Assembly: GCA_029834535.1 (NCBI GenBank)
Contig: JAQMWT010000362.1
Coordinates: 248,001 to 312,000 of the forward strand
DNA from: Chrysophaeum taylorii
Lineage: Eukaryota; Sar; Pelagophyceae; Pelagomonadales; Pelagomonadaceae
Reading direction: 5' to 3'
Length of the DNA: 64,000 nucleotides
In this document: in pieces, positions 1 to 9,554 of the stretch
How positions within the stretch are numbered: the first letter of the stretch is position 1
Layout of the letters: each line of letters begins with the position of its first letter
The notes under the pieces: generated by a model
Seen by the model: only the letters and a program-made list of their open reading frames with translations
The model's database searches: none
What the model was told of the DNA's origin: nothing
Position numbers and translations under genes: made by a program

Positions 1-47
1 GTCGAGGCTGCGCGGGCCACCAAAGCCAACCGGGGTTCGGCAATGAC

Positions 48-430
48 CTACTGTAATATTACCCTGATCGCCGACTGCGGTTGCGATGGAGGACGGTGCC
101 TCATGAATCCTGAGCCTTGCGAGGGCATCCGCCCTCCCGGCGTAGGTTGGCACCTATTCGCCTCCCGGGCGGGCCGGTTGGCAGCCGGAACGTTCGCAGT
201 GGGACGGGGTATGGCCGGGGGGCGAAGACGGAAGGTTATCGGCGAGTTGGTTGTCAGTCACATCGCGGTCTCCTCGTCGCATTGCGACAAGCTTGATGGT
301 CACTCTCCGCCGACCGACCTTTCGGCGCTCCTCGTCTACAGGCCCGTGATTCCGGACTGGCTCCTGTCGGTCCGGCCTGGCTCCCATGCTCGGGAGAGGT
401 CTGAAGTTAGTTAGTTAGCTACTGTAATAT
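48..430 (+). mobile_element. SINE-like retroposon with 12-bp target duplication
   Basis: Element body is 60-418, flanked by the perfect direct repeat CTACTGTAATAT at 48-59 and 419-430, the kind of target-site duplication left by target-primed reverse transcription. The 3' end is a GTTAGTTAG microsatellite tail. A second copy with the same 5' end lies at 62995-63358 on the other strand, about 97% identical by eye, so the 5' end is defined rather than randomly truncated. The last ~70 bp before the tail match the LINE fragment at 19877-20200. It is open in one frame (43-414), but that frame is a by-product of GC-rich sequence and I do not call a protein. I see no clear tRNA A/B boxes, so the head is of unknown origin. 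Confidence 0.8.
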
Positions 431-502
431 CCTATATACCAGGGTAACCACTCACGTCGGCAAACGACGGCCCTGTGGGTCGTTGTCGCGGGGTAGACGG
501 CC

Positions 503-2068
503 GTGGCTCAATTTGAGCTTGTCGATGAGTCGACCTTGCCGACTGCGGTCGAAAGGATCGTGCTCGACGCGTTGACGGTAATAGTCCGCGTCGAGTCAAG
601 CGAGAAGGATGATGCGCGCGCGGTGGCTGGCAAATTCTTGCTCGGTCTTTTCGCGGTGGATATGCTGGGGTGGGCCGTGGGTCGGCTGATGATCTTCGAA
701 GCCCTCGTGCTCGCCGATCGGTTCGGCGGAACGACGGCGCTTCTGTTGGCGTCGCTGTCCCTGACAACCGCGGAGGTGGCGGTCGAGTTTGCGGCGAGCG
801 CGCTCGCGCCGCGCGTCTTCGGCGCGATCAAGCGCGAGCCCCCGCGGACGCGGTCGTTGTCGCGGTTCGCTTTAGAGGTCTACGCGGTGTCGGCGGGCGT
901 CGGGCTTGTGGCTTACCCTTTGGTTGGCCTCCTTGTCTACGGCCGACCTCGAGCGGGCTTTTTCGCGCTCGCCGTCGTCCAGGTCGTCCAATACGGCTTC
1001 CTCAACCAAATCGGCGACCAGGCCGTCGAGCTCGCGCAGCCCCACTGGCTCGCGACGTTTCGAGGCCTCGACCTCACCTTGTTCGGGAAGTTGCGGCGTC
1101 CGGCCGACGATCGCTCGCTCGCCGTCTACTTGTCTCTCCTGCGCGTCTCGCTCGCCATTTCGTTCGCGGCGGTCTACGTCGTGCTGCGGTCGGCGCCGCC
1201 CCTTTTCCGCTTTGGCGCGGTTTTTGTCGTCTGCGCGCTGACTTTCCTCGCCGCCGCGGCGTTGCTACGGCGCGACACGACGACCCGCGCCATACCGGAC
1301 GACGCGTACGACCCCCCCCCCCGCTACGCGTGGCCGACCAGACTCGACGCGAGACTCGTGCTCTTCAGCTTATGCGCCTTTTCGCTCCCGGAGCAAGCCT
1401 TGAACGCCCTCTGGGCGCTCCTCGTCTTGCGCGCCTCGACGGCCGCGTACGCCGCTGTGATAGTCGTGGCTTCCGCGTTCGCTTTGTTCTACTTCCTCCG
1501 CGTACTCAGAAACCACCACGACCACCACTGCGGTTCCTTCGGCGCGTGGCTCCGGATCGTCTTCGCCTCGCTTGCCGCGCTCGTCGCCGCCACGCTTCTG
1601 CTCTTTTTGGCGCGGACGTCCTGGCTCGTCTTCGCCGTCGTTCCGCCAGTTGCCGCCTTTGCCGTCGCGCAGCAGGCACTCCGCGCGGAGTTTACTCGGT
1701 TCCTCTTCATCTTTCCCGAAGAACGCAGCTCCGCCATTGCCTACTGGACCAACCTCGCATACGTCCTCGCCTCGGGTCCCCTCCTCGCCCTTAACTGGAT
1801 TCTCGTGCAAATCGCCGACTCGGCCTCGGACTACGTCAAAATCGCCGCGGTCGTGGCGGCAGCGGGCGGCGCTTACGCGCTCGCCTCCTTCGCTTTCGCA
1901 TGCCAACCCGATCTTCGCCGCTTCGTCGATCGCATCTTTCTCGCATCTGACACTACTTCTTCTTCTTCTTCTTCGCCCCACCCAGCGGCCGGCCGTTCCT
2001 GTCGCTCGCAGGAAGGGAGCACAACAACCCACTTGGAGGTGTCGAGCACGAAACTTTGTGGGGTTTGA
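503..2068 (+). CDS. Multi-pass membrane protein, MFS-like topology, 5' end uncertain
   Basis: Continuous open frame of about 520 codons, rich in long hydrophobic stretches (roughly ten to twelve predicted membrane segments), with a short loop of charged residues after the second pair and a serine run near the C terminus. The layout resembles a major-facilitator-type transporter, but I recognise no family signature, so substrate and direction are unknown. The frame has no ATG between its upstream stop at 494 and ATG 662 (MLGWAVGRLM), although sequence from 503 on looks coding (VIVRVESSEKDD then a hydrophobic segment). Either translation starts at 662 or a first exon lies upstream, where the SINE at 60-418 now sits. 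The methyltransferase gene starts 150 bp downstream on the same strand. Confidence 0.6.
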   Translation: MAQFELVDESTLPTAVERIVLDALTVIVRVESSEKDDARAVAGKFLLGLFAVDMLGWAVGRLMIFEALVLADRFGGTTALLLASLSLTTAEVAVEFAASALAPRVFGAIKREPPRTRSLSRFALEVYAVSAGVGLVAYPLVGLLVYGRPRAGFFALAVVQVVQYGFLNQIGDQAVELAQPHWLATFRGLDLTLFGKLRRPADDRSLAVYLSLLRVSLAISFAAVYVVLRSAPPLFRFGAVFVVCALTFLAAAALLRRDTTTRAIPDDAYDPPPRYAWPTRLDARLVLFSLCAFSLPEQALNALWALLVLRASTAAYAAVIVVASAFALFYFLRVLRNHHDHHCGSFGAWLRIVFASLAALVAATLLLFLARTSWLVFAVVPPVAAFAVAQQALRAEFTRFLFIFPEERSSAIAYWTNLAYVLASGPLLALNWILVQIADSASDYVKIAAVVAAAGGAYALASFAFACQPDLRRFVDRIFLASDTTSSSSSSPHPAAGRSCRSQEGSTTTHLEVSSTKLCGV

Positions 2069-2217
2069 GATTTGGGACCAAGTGTTTCTATTGGCCAGAA
2101 TGCTGTGGTGCTGATCGTTTCTTGGAGTACGTATGCCTGCAAACTCTTCGTAAAGCCCACCAAAGACTTAAAAAAAAAAAAAAAAAAGGAAAAGATTCTC
2201 CAAGTTCATACCGAAAG

Positions 2218-3244
2218 ATGCTCGGGTTGAAGCAAACGCTGAGGATTGCTCGGCGTATGTCGTCGTCGCTGTCGACGCAGGAAATCAACGAAATCGGGAG
2301 AACTGCGTTTTTTGTGAATGAACTGCGAATTCTGGCGGCCCAGCGCACGAGCCACAAGTTGTTGGAGGATGATGCGTATGCACCGCTCTTCTCGAACGAT
2401 GCGACGCGCGCTATGGCCGGTCCCATCGCTGAGCGCTTCCCGTTCTTCCTCCTGTGCGTCGGGGCACAGAAGCGCTACATGGACGATCGCTTGCGGGCAA
2501 GTATCCGCGCTGGGGCAACCCAGCTCGTGATTTTGGGAAGTGGCCTCGATGCCAGAGCGCTCCATTTTCCCCAAATCCAAACGTACGAAATCGACCAAGA
2601 AAATATCCTCGAATACAAGCGCAAGGTGCTGGATGACCTCCCGTCCAAGCTGCTTCCGGTGCCTTATCCTCCGGGCTATCTCGGCGTCGACATTCTGGGC
2701 CGCCTCGAAGAAACGCTCGGCTTTGACAGGACCCAACCGACCGTGTTCCTCTGGGCGGGCAACACAATGTACCTTCCCAACGACGCGACTTTCGCCTGTC
2801 TGCGACCGCTCATCAGCGACACCTCGGCCGCGATGGTTCTCGTGGACACGCTGTCGGCCCGCCTCGCGAGGCCAGACGGGCGCGTCGATACGGGCGACGC
2901 CCTCCTCGACGCATGCTGGCAAAGTGTGGCGGACGTTCTCGGCGGAGGCAAAAACGTGCGTTCTTCCTCATGAGCCTTTGTTGTTATTCTGGCGTCGGCA
3001 GATGTTTATTGGTCCCTGGGACGTCACGACCACTGCCGGCGACCTCGGCTATACGGTCCAAGACTCCAGCGATGTCCTGTCTGTGATCGAAGACGTCTAC
3101 ATGACATCCAATGTCGTCACAGACATCTTCAAATGCGACTCCGAAATGGCCCACGTTATCAGCGAATTCACGAGTGAGTATTTCTTGAACACTATTTGCA
3201 ACTCCGGCTGGCGCGCGCTCGAAGACCGCTCGCCGCAAAATTAG
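2218..3244 (+). CDS. SAM-dependent O-methyltransferase, LCMT/PPM1-like family
   Basis: Two exons, 2218-2955 and 3002-3244, joined by a 46-bp GT-AG intron (GTGCGT...GCAG), giving 326 residues. The N-terminal half carries a helical cap (MSSSLSTQEINEIGRTAFF). The SAM-binding motif LGSGLDARALHF follows at about residue 105, then the acidic strand-2 motif TYEIDQ and a late FLWAGNTMYL motif. This arrangement is typical of the leucine carboxyl methyltransferase fold shared by PP2A methyltransferases and the bacterial TIGR00027-type methyltransferases. The substrate is not determined: true LCMT1 residues are not obvious, so a small-molecule O-methyltransferase is equally possible. A poly-A run of 17 lies just upstream (2171-2187). 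Without splicing, exon 1 stops at 2971-2973, which supports the intron. Confidence 0.75.
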
Positions 3245-4345
3245 CCATGAAGAAGATCAATCTGGTGGCCCAGTAGACCGCCAGCACGTGCGGTCTGGTG
3301 GAGTGATTGCGGGCTCTGCTGTGTTCTCTTCTTGCGCCGAGGTCAACGTCAATAATGCGCATACGGATGACAAACTATCCATTGTAGCCTTTATTAATAA
3401 ACCGAACGCGACTTGGTGGTGGTCAAGTTTCTCATTTCTTCTTCAACCCGGTGATCGCGGGACGCCGGTAGGCCAACTGCGGCACCGCGACCTCTATGAA
3501 AAGCCCTGCCGTAGCCGAAGAACGAACGCGCCTAGTTGTCCCACCACCCCTTTTGCTGTGTCCTTCTAGGCTCCTTCGCCTTCATTCGATCTCTCCTCCT
3601 TCTCCGCTTACCGAGATTCTTTGTGAAAAAAAAACCGCCAATCTACCTTGCTCGAAGGGCTTTCTCACGCCGCTCCTTTCCACATGTAATATTGCCATGC
3701 TCGAGTAATTGTCACTCCGTGGCCTCTTGAAACACGCGCACATCCCCGGCCCTTTAACTGAGACTCCTGCTGCGTCCTTCTAGTAAAACGGCGAAGGAGG
3801 CATGAAACCAGCACGCAACGGACGTACGTGCACTTGGCAAAAGGGGAGCTACGCGGACGGCGAAGGAGGGTGCGGCAGGAGCTATTACGGCAAGGACGCC
3901 AAAAACATAGCGAAGCAAGGACGTCGGATGGGACGGTCGGCACCATCCACATCCACCATCCATTGCGCATCCGATGAGGTGTTCGTTCGTGAAAGTCGTT
4001 TCTGGCGTCGCGTCGTCGTCGTCGAGAAGCACGCAAAAGCTACCCGTCGTCAACGCCGACACAACCTTCCAATCCACATCACTCCCCCACACCTCGCAAT
4101 CCTAATGTTAGCTATTATAAATACAATCGCAAGCAACTCCCATACTTAGTCAGGTGTTTTAAACGCCCATCTCGGCGCGAAGACTCACCGCATACCTCGT
4201 AACTACTCCCTCAGGTGAGCATATGATTTATAGCATTTTTGACGAATTTGTACACAAGGGAAGTGGATGGCAGTCAATACTCGTAAGCTGCCAGGATGTG
4301 TGGGCGGTGGTGGGAAGATGAAAATGTGGTGGTTCTCATTCATGG
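3245..4345. other. Gene-poor spacer
   Basis: No reading frame here shows recognisable domains or a convincing exon structure. Short overlapping open frames occur on both strands around 3750-4150 but have no family signature. Base composition is lower in GC than the neighbouring genes. It may hold the 3' UTR of the methyltransferase gene. Confidence 0.5.
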
Positions 4346-6260
4346 TTAGGTAGACTTCGTGTCTTCTTCACAAGCACCAAATCTGGGACTGCTTCGCACT
4401 CGGCCACTGCTCAAGCCACAATAGCTGGGAGTGTTTGCGCTCGGTCCCTGCTCAAGCCACAATGGTGTGTTGGGAAGAGAAGGGCTCAGCCGCGCAAACG
4501 ACGTTCTCTTTCGTCGCAGAAGGTGCCTCCCCAGGCGTTCGCACCATCGCATTCGCACGTGTTCGACCCAACGTCCAAACTTTTGCGTTGTTGTTCTTGC
4601 ATAGTTGACGGCCATCGGTCTCGCAGCACGTGCCGTAGTGACCTCTTTGACATACGCAAGCCATTTCCTCCTTATCAAAAGACCTTCCGCGAGCAGAGGT
4701 TGTCGACGGTGATACGGCTCTCGCAGTCGCCGTCGATGCCGATACTGTCGGACTGCGCGTCACAGTCGACGTTGAGCGTCTCTGGGAGGCACGTGTTAAC
4801 TAAGGTGCCGTACAGGTAGGTCGTCGCACGCAAACTGGCCGGGGCCCAGCACAGTTGTGTCATCGCAGCTGGGCCTGAGATCAATTTGAAAAGCGCCTCT
4901 GCTTTGAAACTGGTACGACATGTCGCCATCGCCAAAGAGGAAGTACCCAACCCATTCGTGCGAAATCGCGATTTCATCGGCCGGGGCCAGAGACCTGGTG
5001 AAGTGAAACATGTGGTTCCTGTCACCGTCGAGAGTAGACGAAACGTCGACGAGCGTGGGTCTCGACCAATCTAACGACGCGACATTGTAGTTGATCTGCA
5101 CGTTTCCTCTTGTGGCCTTTTTTTTGCGTTGGTGGCGGGCATCTGATCGTCGAGCGAGATGCCGAGCGCGGCCCAGCCGTCGCCAGATTTCATCACTTTG
5201 GCGCGAATTCCCTGGTAAAAGTCGGTGCGCCGCCATCCTTCTTGAGTGTCCAATAGAAAGCGTAGCCGTCGTCCGGCCGAACGATATGCTCGAAGTCGGG
5301 GTCGTCTGAAAGGTACAGCTCGTCGCACAGCGTCGGTGCGATGCTCGGGGTCGGTGTCGGCGCGACGATTAGAGCTGACGTCGGCAGGAAGGTGATGGTG
5401 TCAGGATCCAAGTTTGGCTTGTGTTTGGGAGCTTCGGTCGGGCCCGGAATCGTTGGCTCCGAGAGCTCGGACTCGGGACCGTGGGCATGGGCACAGGCTA
5501 GGCCGAAGTCGGTGGCGGCGACACCGTTGGTGCCTCGGTCGTGCTCCCTTCAATCTCGACATCCATGCATGCGGCCCAAACTTAGGGTGTACTCGAGCAC
5601 CACCACACCCACTGCATCAACATCTTGCAAGATGGGAAGTCGTCCGGAATCTTCACTTTCACCTCCGAGACTTGACCCATAGTGCACTCCTCGTGCGAGT
5701 TGGCGCAACCAAAGTCGCGGCCATAGCCGCCCTGGCAATGGTGGAAGCGCCCTGGGTCGTCATATTCCCTGCCCTCTTGGCAAAGCGTTCACAGTTGTTC
5801 TCTTCGACGTCGTCGCATCGCAGCTCCCCTTCCTCGTAGCAGCACTCCTCGAGAGCAGACATTTCCTCTGCAGTCGGTGGCACGTCGTCCAGCAGCTGAG
5901 CGACGAGATCCTGGTCTCGGCACAGTCGGTACTAGAGAAGGCCTCCGTGGTCAGCCGTGGCACACCAGCGCATGTGGTAGGTCTCGCCAGCCGTGAGGTT
6001 CGCGGTGCTCGGGTAATTGAAGCCGAAGTTGTAGTTCTTGTCGGATCTTTAGTGCCGAAGACCCCGTACGGCGTGACGTGCGCGTCATTTGTGACGCGGT
6101 CCTCCCTCCCACGGCGTCGAGTCCGAGTCGGCAACCGGATGTTTACCGTACCACGGTCGGCCGCTAATGTCGACATCGGGGTAGACGTCGTCCACAAAGA
6201 TGCACGTTGCGCAGTAGTGGCGGTACCCCTCCTGCCACATCCAAACATTGCGTGAGAACG
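4346..6260 (-). pseudogene. Decayed secreted DOMON / polysaccharide-monooxygenase-like gene
   Basis: Read from 6260 down to 4346, recognisable protein pieces appear in order but in changing frames. First come aromatic/Cys-rich pieces (YNFGFNYPSTANLTAGETYH, MRWCATADHGG), then a piece near 5690-5590 with SEVKVKIPDDFPSC followed by MQWVWW, reminiscent of chitin-binding-type-4/LPMO-like domains. A Pro/Thr linker follows, then a DOMON-like core (GYAFYWTL, IRAKVMKSGDGWAALGISL, SHEWVGYFLFGDGD), and a Cys-rich EGF-like end (CVCQRGHYGTCC). Frame changes fall inside the DOMON core, one at an A8 run near 5126, without GT-AG introns to explain them, and there are internal stops. I read it as a host gene that has lost function. 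Sequencing indels in a live gene are the alternative. DOMON domains bind haem or sugars in secreted redox enzymes. Confidence 0.55.
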
Positions 6261-6682
6261 GCCAGTCTTGGAACCTGGGATCTAGTTTGACGCGAGGTTC
6301 GCGCTAGCCAGGCTGGGAAGATCGACACACATAAACAAGCAAGCAGACTCTAGAACACGCAGACACACGGACTACTCGCGGACGTAGACAAGCAAGCAGG
6401 CGCAAGCACACACTGAATCACGGGGCGATCGCTGTTACAGACAAGCACGGGTCTTTTGCACACACACATACACGCGCAGGGGCCGAAAGTTCCACCAGAA
6501 AAAGAATGAGTCCGCTCGAATCTCACACGTGCGACGACGAGCAATCAACGAGGGCTGCGGCGACGATGAGCTTGGGGTGCATGTCTTGACAGTGGAAGAG
6601 AGCTGTGTTGAATTGTCCCGAAGAACGCGAGGGGCATGTATCGTCTGGTAGTGACCCAATGAACGAACTCCGAAACCGATAC

Positions 6683-6750
6683 CACAGGGGTATATATAGC
6701 CCCGCGCACTCACACACACCAGGACCGGCATTCCTACCCTCACCTTGTGG
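6683..6750. repeat. 68-bp direct repeat, copy 1
   Basis: Identical or nearly identical to 7055-7122: starts CACAGGGGTATATATAGCCC, continues through a CA-rich stretch and ends CACCTTGTGG. The copies lie 372 bp apart in the same orientation. Each carries a TATATATA core, so it could be a duplicated promoter fragment or part of a dispersed element. Confidence 0.8.
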
Positions 6751-6817
6751 TTATGGGCCCTTAAAGCGCTCGAGGTGGATCGCGCGTTCGAATCCGCCCC
6801 ACCGCTGCGCCGCAAGG
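6743..6817 (+). other. tRNA-like segment (possible SINE promoter head)
   Basis: The ends can pair (CCTTGTGG at 6743-6750 with CCGCAAGG at 6810-6817). A B-box-like GTTCGAATCC lies at 6786-6795 and an A-box-like TGGTTATGGG about 38 bp before it. The internal arms do not fold as a proper tRNA, so this is not called a tRNA gene. It could be the tRNA-derived head of an old SINE. The second 68-bp repeat copy ends exactly where this segment begins. Confidence 0.3.
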
Positions 6818-7054
6818 AGTGTGTGAGTGCCTGCGAAGCAGTTGCCATCGCCAACTGCTGGAGCCCCGTCGTCTAGCACAAACACTAGACCCCCCTCATC
6901 TGGGCGCTTTCACTTACCAGGACCGGGTGTTCATCTCCGACGCAGATGTTCATCTTAGGCAGATGGCATCGTCGTCTGCTGGGTCCCCATCGTCTCGCAT
7001 ACACATACATGCTTGACTCGCCCCAGATGTTCACGTTTCACTATGATGGGGAAG

Positions 7055-7122
7055 CACAGGGGTATATATAGCCCCGCGCACTCACACACACCAGGACCGG
7101 CATTCCTACCCTCACCTTGTGG
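7055..7122. repeat. 68-bp direct repeat, copy 2
   Basis: Second copy of the unit at 6683-6750. After CACCTTGTGG the two loci diverge completely. Confidence 0.8.
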
Positions 7123-7212
7123 ATACAACTAGTTGCAAAGTATACAAAAGTAAAGGGTCTCTGTTTTCGCGGAAATGACAAAATGAAAAGGTCCGTAACT
7201 TCGAAGTAACCC

Positions 7213-7308
7213 CTCTTATGCCCCCCGTGGCTCGGCGATGACCCCGACTAGACCCCGCATACCCAACTACGCCCTTCAGGCATATCCTTCATGTCCCCAC
7301 ACAACGCA
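7213..7308 (-). repeat. Dispersed ~95-bp repeat, copy on minus strand
   Basis: The reverse complement matches 62862-62957, sharing blocks such as GGGTATGCGGGG, CTAGTCGGGGTCATCGCCGA and TGCGTTGTGTGGGG. The copies are diverged by eye (roughly 85% identical). No terminal structure or coding content is visible. Confidence 0.65.
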
Positions 7309-8774
7309 ACAAAACCTTCAAGTACCGACTCCACGACATTCCAAAACCTCTCTTTTTTGTTGGAGGTGAGTTTTTTCTCGGTTTTCGAGATCAATTTCTC
7401 CACAAGCACATCGATTTCGCGGAAACCTAGAGGCTAGGGTGCATAGACTCAACCGCGATAACCCGGCCAAAAGTGGCGCAATAATCGGATCATACCCCAG
7501 GCTGACATTCGGTGCCATTCATCCCGTCACTCCCCAGGCACCCGACGGGATCGGCGGCGAGGAGACCCGCCGCGTCGCCAATTGCCGCTGGCGCCGTGAT
7601 GTGGGCCGAGTGGCGTCTGCGATGTATCCGGGCGGATATCGCGCCTCCGCATCACTTAAGCACTCATGGGGATCAGGAATATCAGGCGACATTCAGTCCA
7701 CGGGGAGTCATAGTGGATCGGGTCGCCCGCACGTCGTGTCACGGAATGAGGGGTGCCGATCGTTGAACCCTAAAGGAAGGTTATGCTGGCCTTGAGACTG
7801 GAGTCGACGCGGGAGCGTGAGCTGTCGTTGGACGCAGTAGTGGATGCTGATACGGAAGCGCGCATTAGCGCGATATTGGACGCTGACGTGGAAGCTAAAC
7901 GAGTATTGGACGCGGAAGCTGACGCGGAGACGATGGCGGATGGGGAGCAACGATGTCGTCTGCGAGGGGCGAAGTCTCCTGATGTGGGGGGAGCCGCTGC
8001 ATGCCGCATACCGGTGGCATTCGGCTAAACTTTGAACGTCTAGCTCGCACGAAAAAACTATGTCGGAACAGCGAGGTGGAGGGCGCATGACCATAGCCGA
8101 GGTGCTGATCCGGTGCGTCTTCGGTCAAGTGCAAATAAGCAGTAAGGGGCGAGTGCACGGAAGCGTCGTTCATCGGAATTTTTAAGGTACCGTCTTTCCT
8201 CTGGAAAGCCATGCTGCGATGTGGGGCGAATAGCCGTCGTTCGATCCCGCGGGCTACCGCGGCATTGCGGCGAGACGCCCGCATGTCCCTCCCGCTCTCG
8301 GAAGGTTCGGTTGGCAAGCAAGCTGGAATATATCCGTCCAAGGTATCAGTTCCTCGGTAGCTGGGGAGAGTCGCCTGTGCTGGTGGCGAGGGCACACCTC
8401 TCTGATAGTTAGCGAGCACGATCAGCAAAGTCAATTCACTGTATGCATGTGACACCATAGAGCATTATTACCCCCTACGAGATCTCAGCGCGTGTCAAAA
8501 CGCGTTCCACGCGCCTCTCTCCGCGCGCGCGAAGTTCCGCAGTGGTGCCGAGCTCGCGTGTACGAGCAGTTGAATGCGATTTTCCCTGGCGAGTGCTATG
8601 CGCACTGCCTACGCACATAGATACATTTGTACCGGCGCCACCTATGCCAGCAGGTAACACTACTACGACGCACCAAGCAACACCCCAGCAGCAGCAACAG
8701 CAGCAGCCTCCTCATCGACTTGCAGCGCAGGCTCTCTTCCGGGAAATTGCAAAGGCGACTGCGAAGCATGAAGA
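7309..8774. other. Gene-poor region, no supported gene
   Basis: Several open frames of 60-190 codons overlap on both strands, none with a recognisable domain. The longest (7895-8458, minus) is low in complexity and has no plausible start context. A plus-strand stretch at 7800-7940 encodes loosely repetitive DAxxDADxEA-like residues, probably a composition effect. Confidence 0.4.
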
Positions 8775-9290
8775 TTAGGCGCCCCGGGAGCGTTTGTGCC
8801 CCGCGGCGGCGGCCTCGTCCACAAACTTGGTGATGATTCCCTCGAGGCGGTCGATCATGTCGTTGTGCCGTTGAATCGCCTCCTTCTCTTGCGACTCGGC
8901 GTCGGCCTTAGTGCGCCAGCTTTCGTACTCCTCCTGCGACGAGATGAGGGCGAGCGCGTCTGGTACTCGCCTCCATCTCGAGGTCCTCGCGCGTGCTGAG
9001 AAATGTCGGCACTGCGACGACGTGACATAACAGAGCACCAACTCACCGTCATCTGGGTTAGCCGGGAGTTGGGTGGGCACGAGGACGAAGTGGCTAAGGA
9101 TAGGCTGCACGTCCGCGCGCAGGTTGTCCATCTGGCGCAGTATTGTGTTGTATTGATTCAGAAGGTTCGACCAGTTGGGGTCGCTCCCCGCCATCTCTCC
9201 GTCTAGATTCAGGAGAGACGTCTGGATATTCTTGGCGCGCTGCCGCAGCCGGACGAGGTTCGCACCCACGGGATCGCGTGGCGAAGACAT
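8775..9290 (-). CDS. MED8: Mediator subunit 8-like protein (frame problem in exon 2)
   Basis: Starts at ATG 9290-9288. Exon 1 (9290-9047) encodes a helical region (RLRQRAKNIQTSLLNLD, WSNLLNQYNTILRQMDNLR) and HFVLVPTQLPANPDD, the pattern of MED8, a head-module subunit of Mediator that acts in RNA polymerase II transcription. A 35-bp GT-AG intron (9046-9012) restores VPTFLSTREDLEMEA, which also fits MED8. The following coiled-coil tail (SSQEEYESWRTKADAESQEK down to 8775, ending AGHKRSRGA) lies one base out of this frame. So there is either a second intron I cannot place, or a one-base insertion/deletion in the assembly or gene. Without splicing the tail is in frame but the MED8-like VPTFLST segment is lost. 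Expected length is about 155-170 residues. Confidence 0.6.
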   Translation of the reverse strand: MSSPRDPVGANLVRLRQRAKNIQTSLLNLDGEMAGSDPNWSNLLNQYNTILRQMDNLRADVQPILSHFVLVPTQLPANPDDGELVLCYVTSSQCRHFSARARTSRWRRVPDALALISSQEEYESWRTKADAESQEKEAIQRHNDMIDRLEGIITKFVDEAAAAGHKRSRGA

Positions 9291-9554
9291 GCTTCTTCGG
9301 CTGACTGCGCCTCTCGCTTACCCTTGCGAGACACAGTTTTTTGACTGAGACCACCGCGAGGTGCATGATACGTGTGTGCCCTCAGACAAAGCAAGCTAAA
9401 AAAGGGAGACGAGGGGGAGGAAGCACCTCAAGGAATCGGGGGCGATATGTGGTTGATAAGAGAAAGGAGGTAATAGAGAGGCGGGAGGTGTGAAGAGCGC
9501 GCACCACTCACTGTATGCACCTGTGGCAGAGGAGGCGCTGGGTTTGGGGGTGGT

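Noticed and set aside
43-414. 123-codon open frame across the first SINE
   Set aside because: It is the retroposon sequence itself, repeated at 62995-63358, with no protein family signature.
7800-7940. Repetitive DAxxDADxEA-like peptide as a small repeat protein
   Set aside because: The repeat is loose, the frame short and bounded by non-coding sequence; likely composition.
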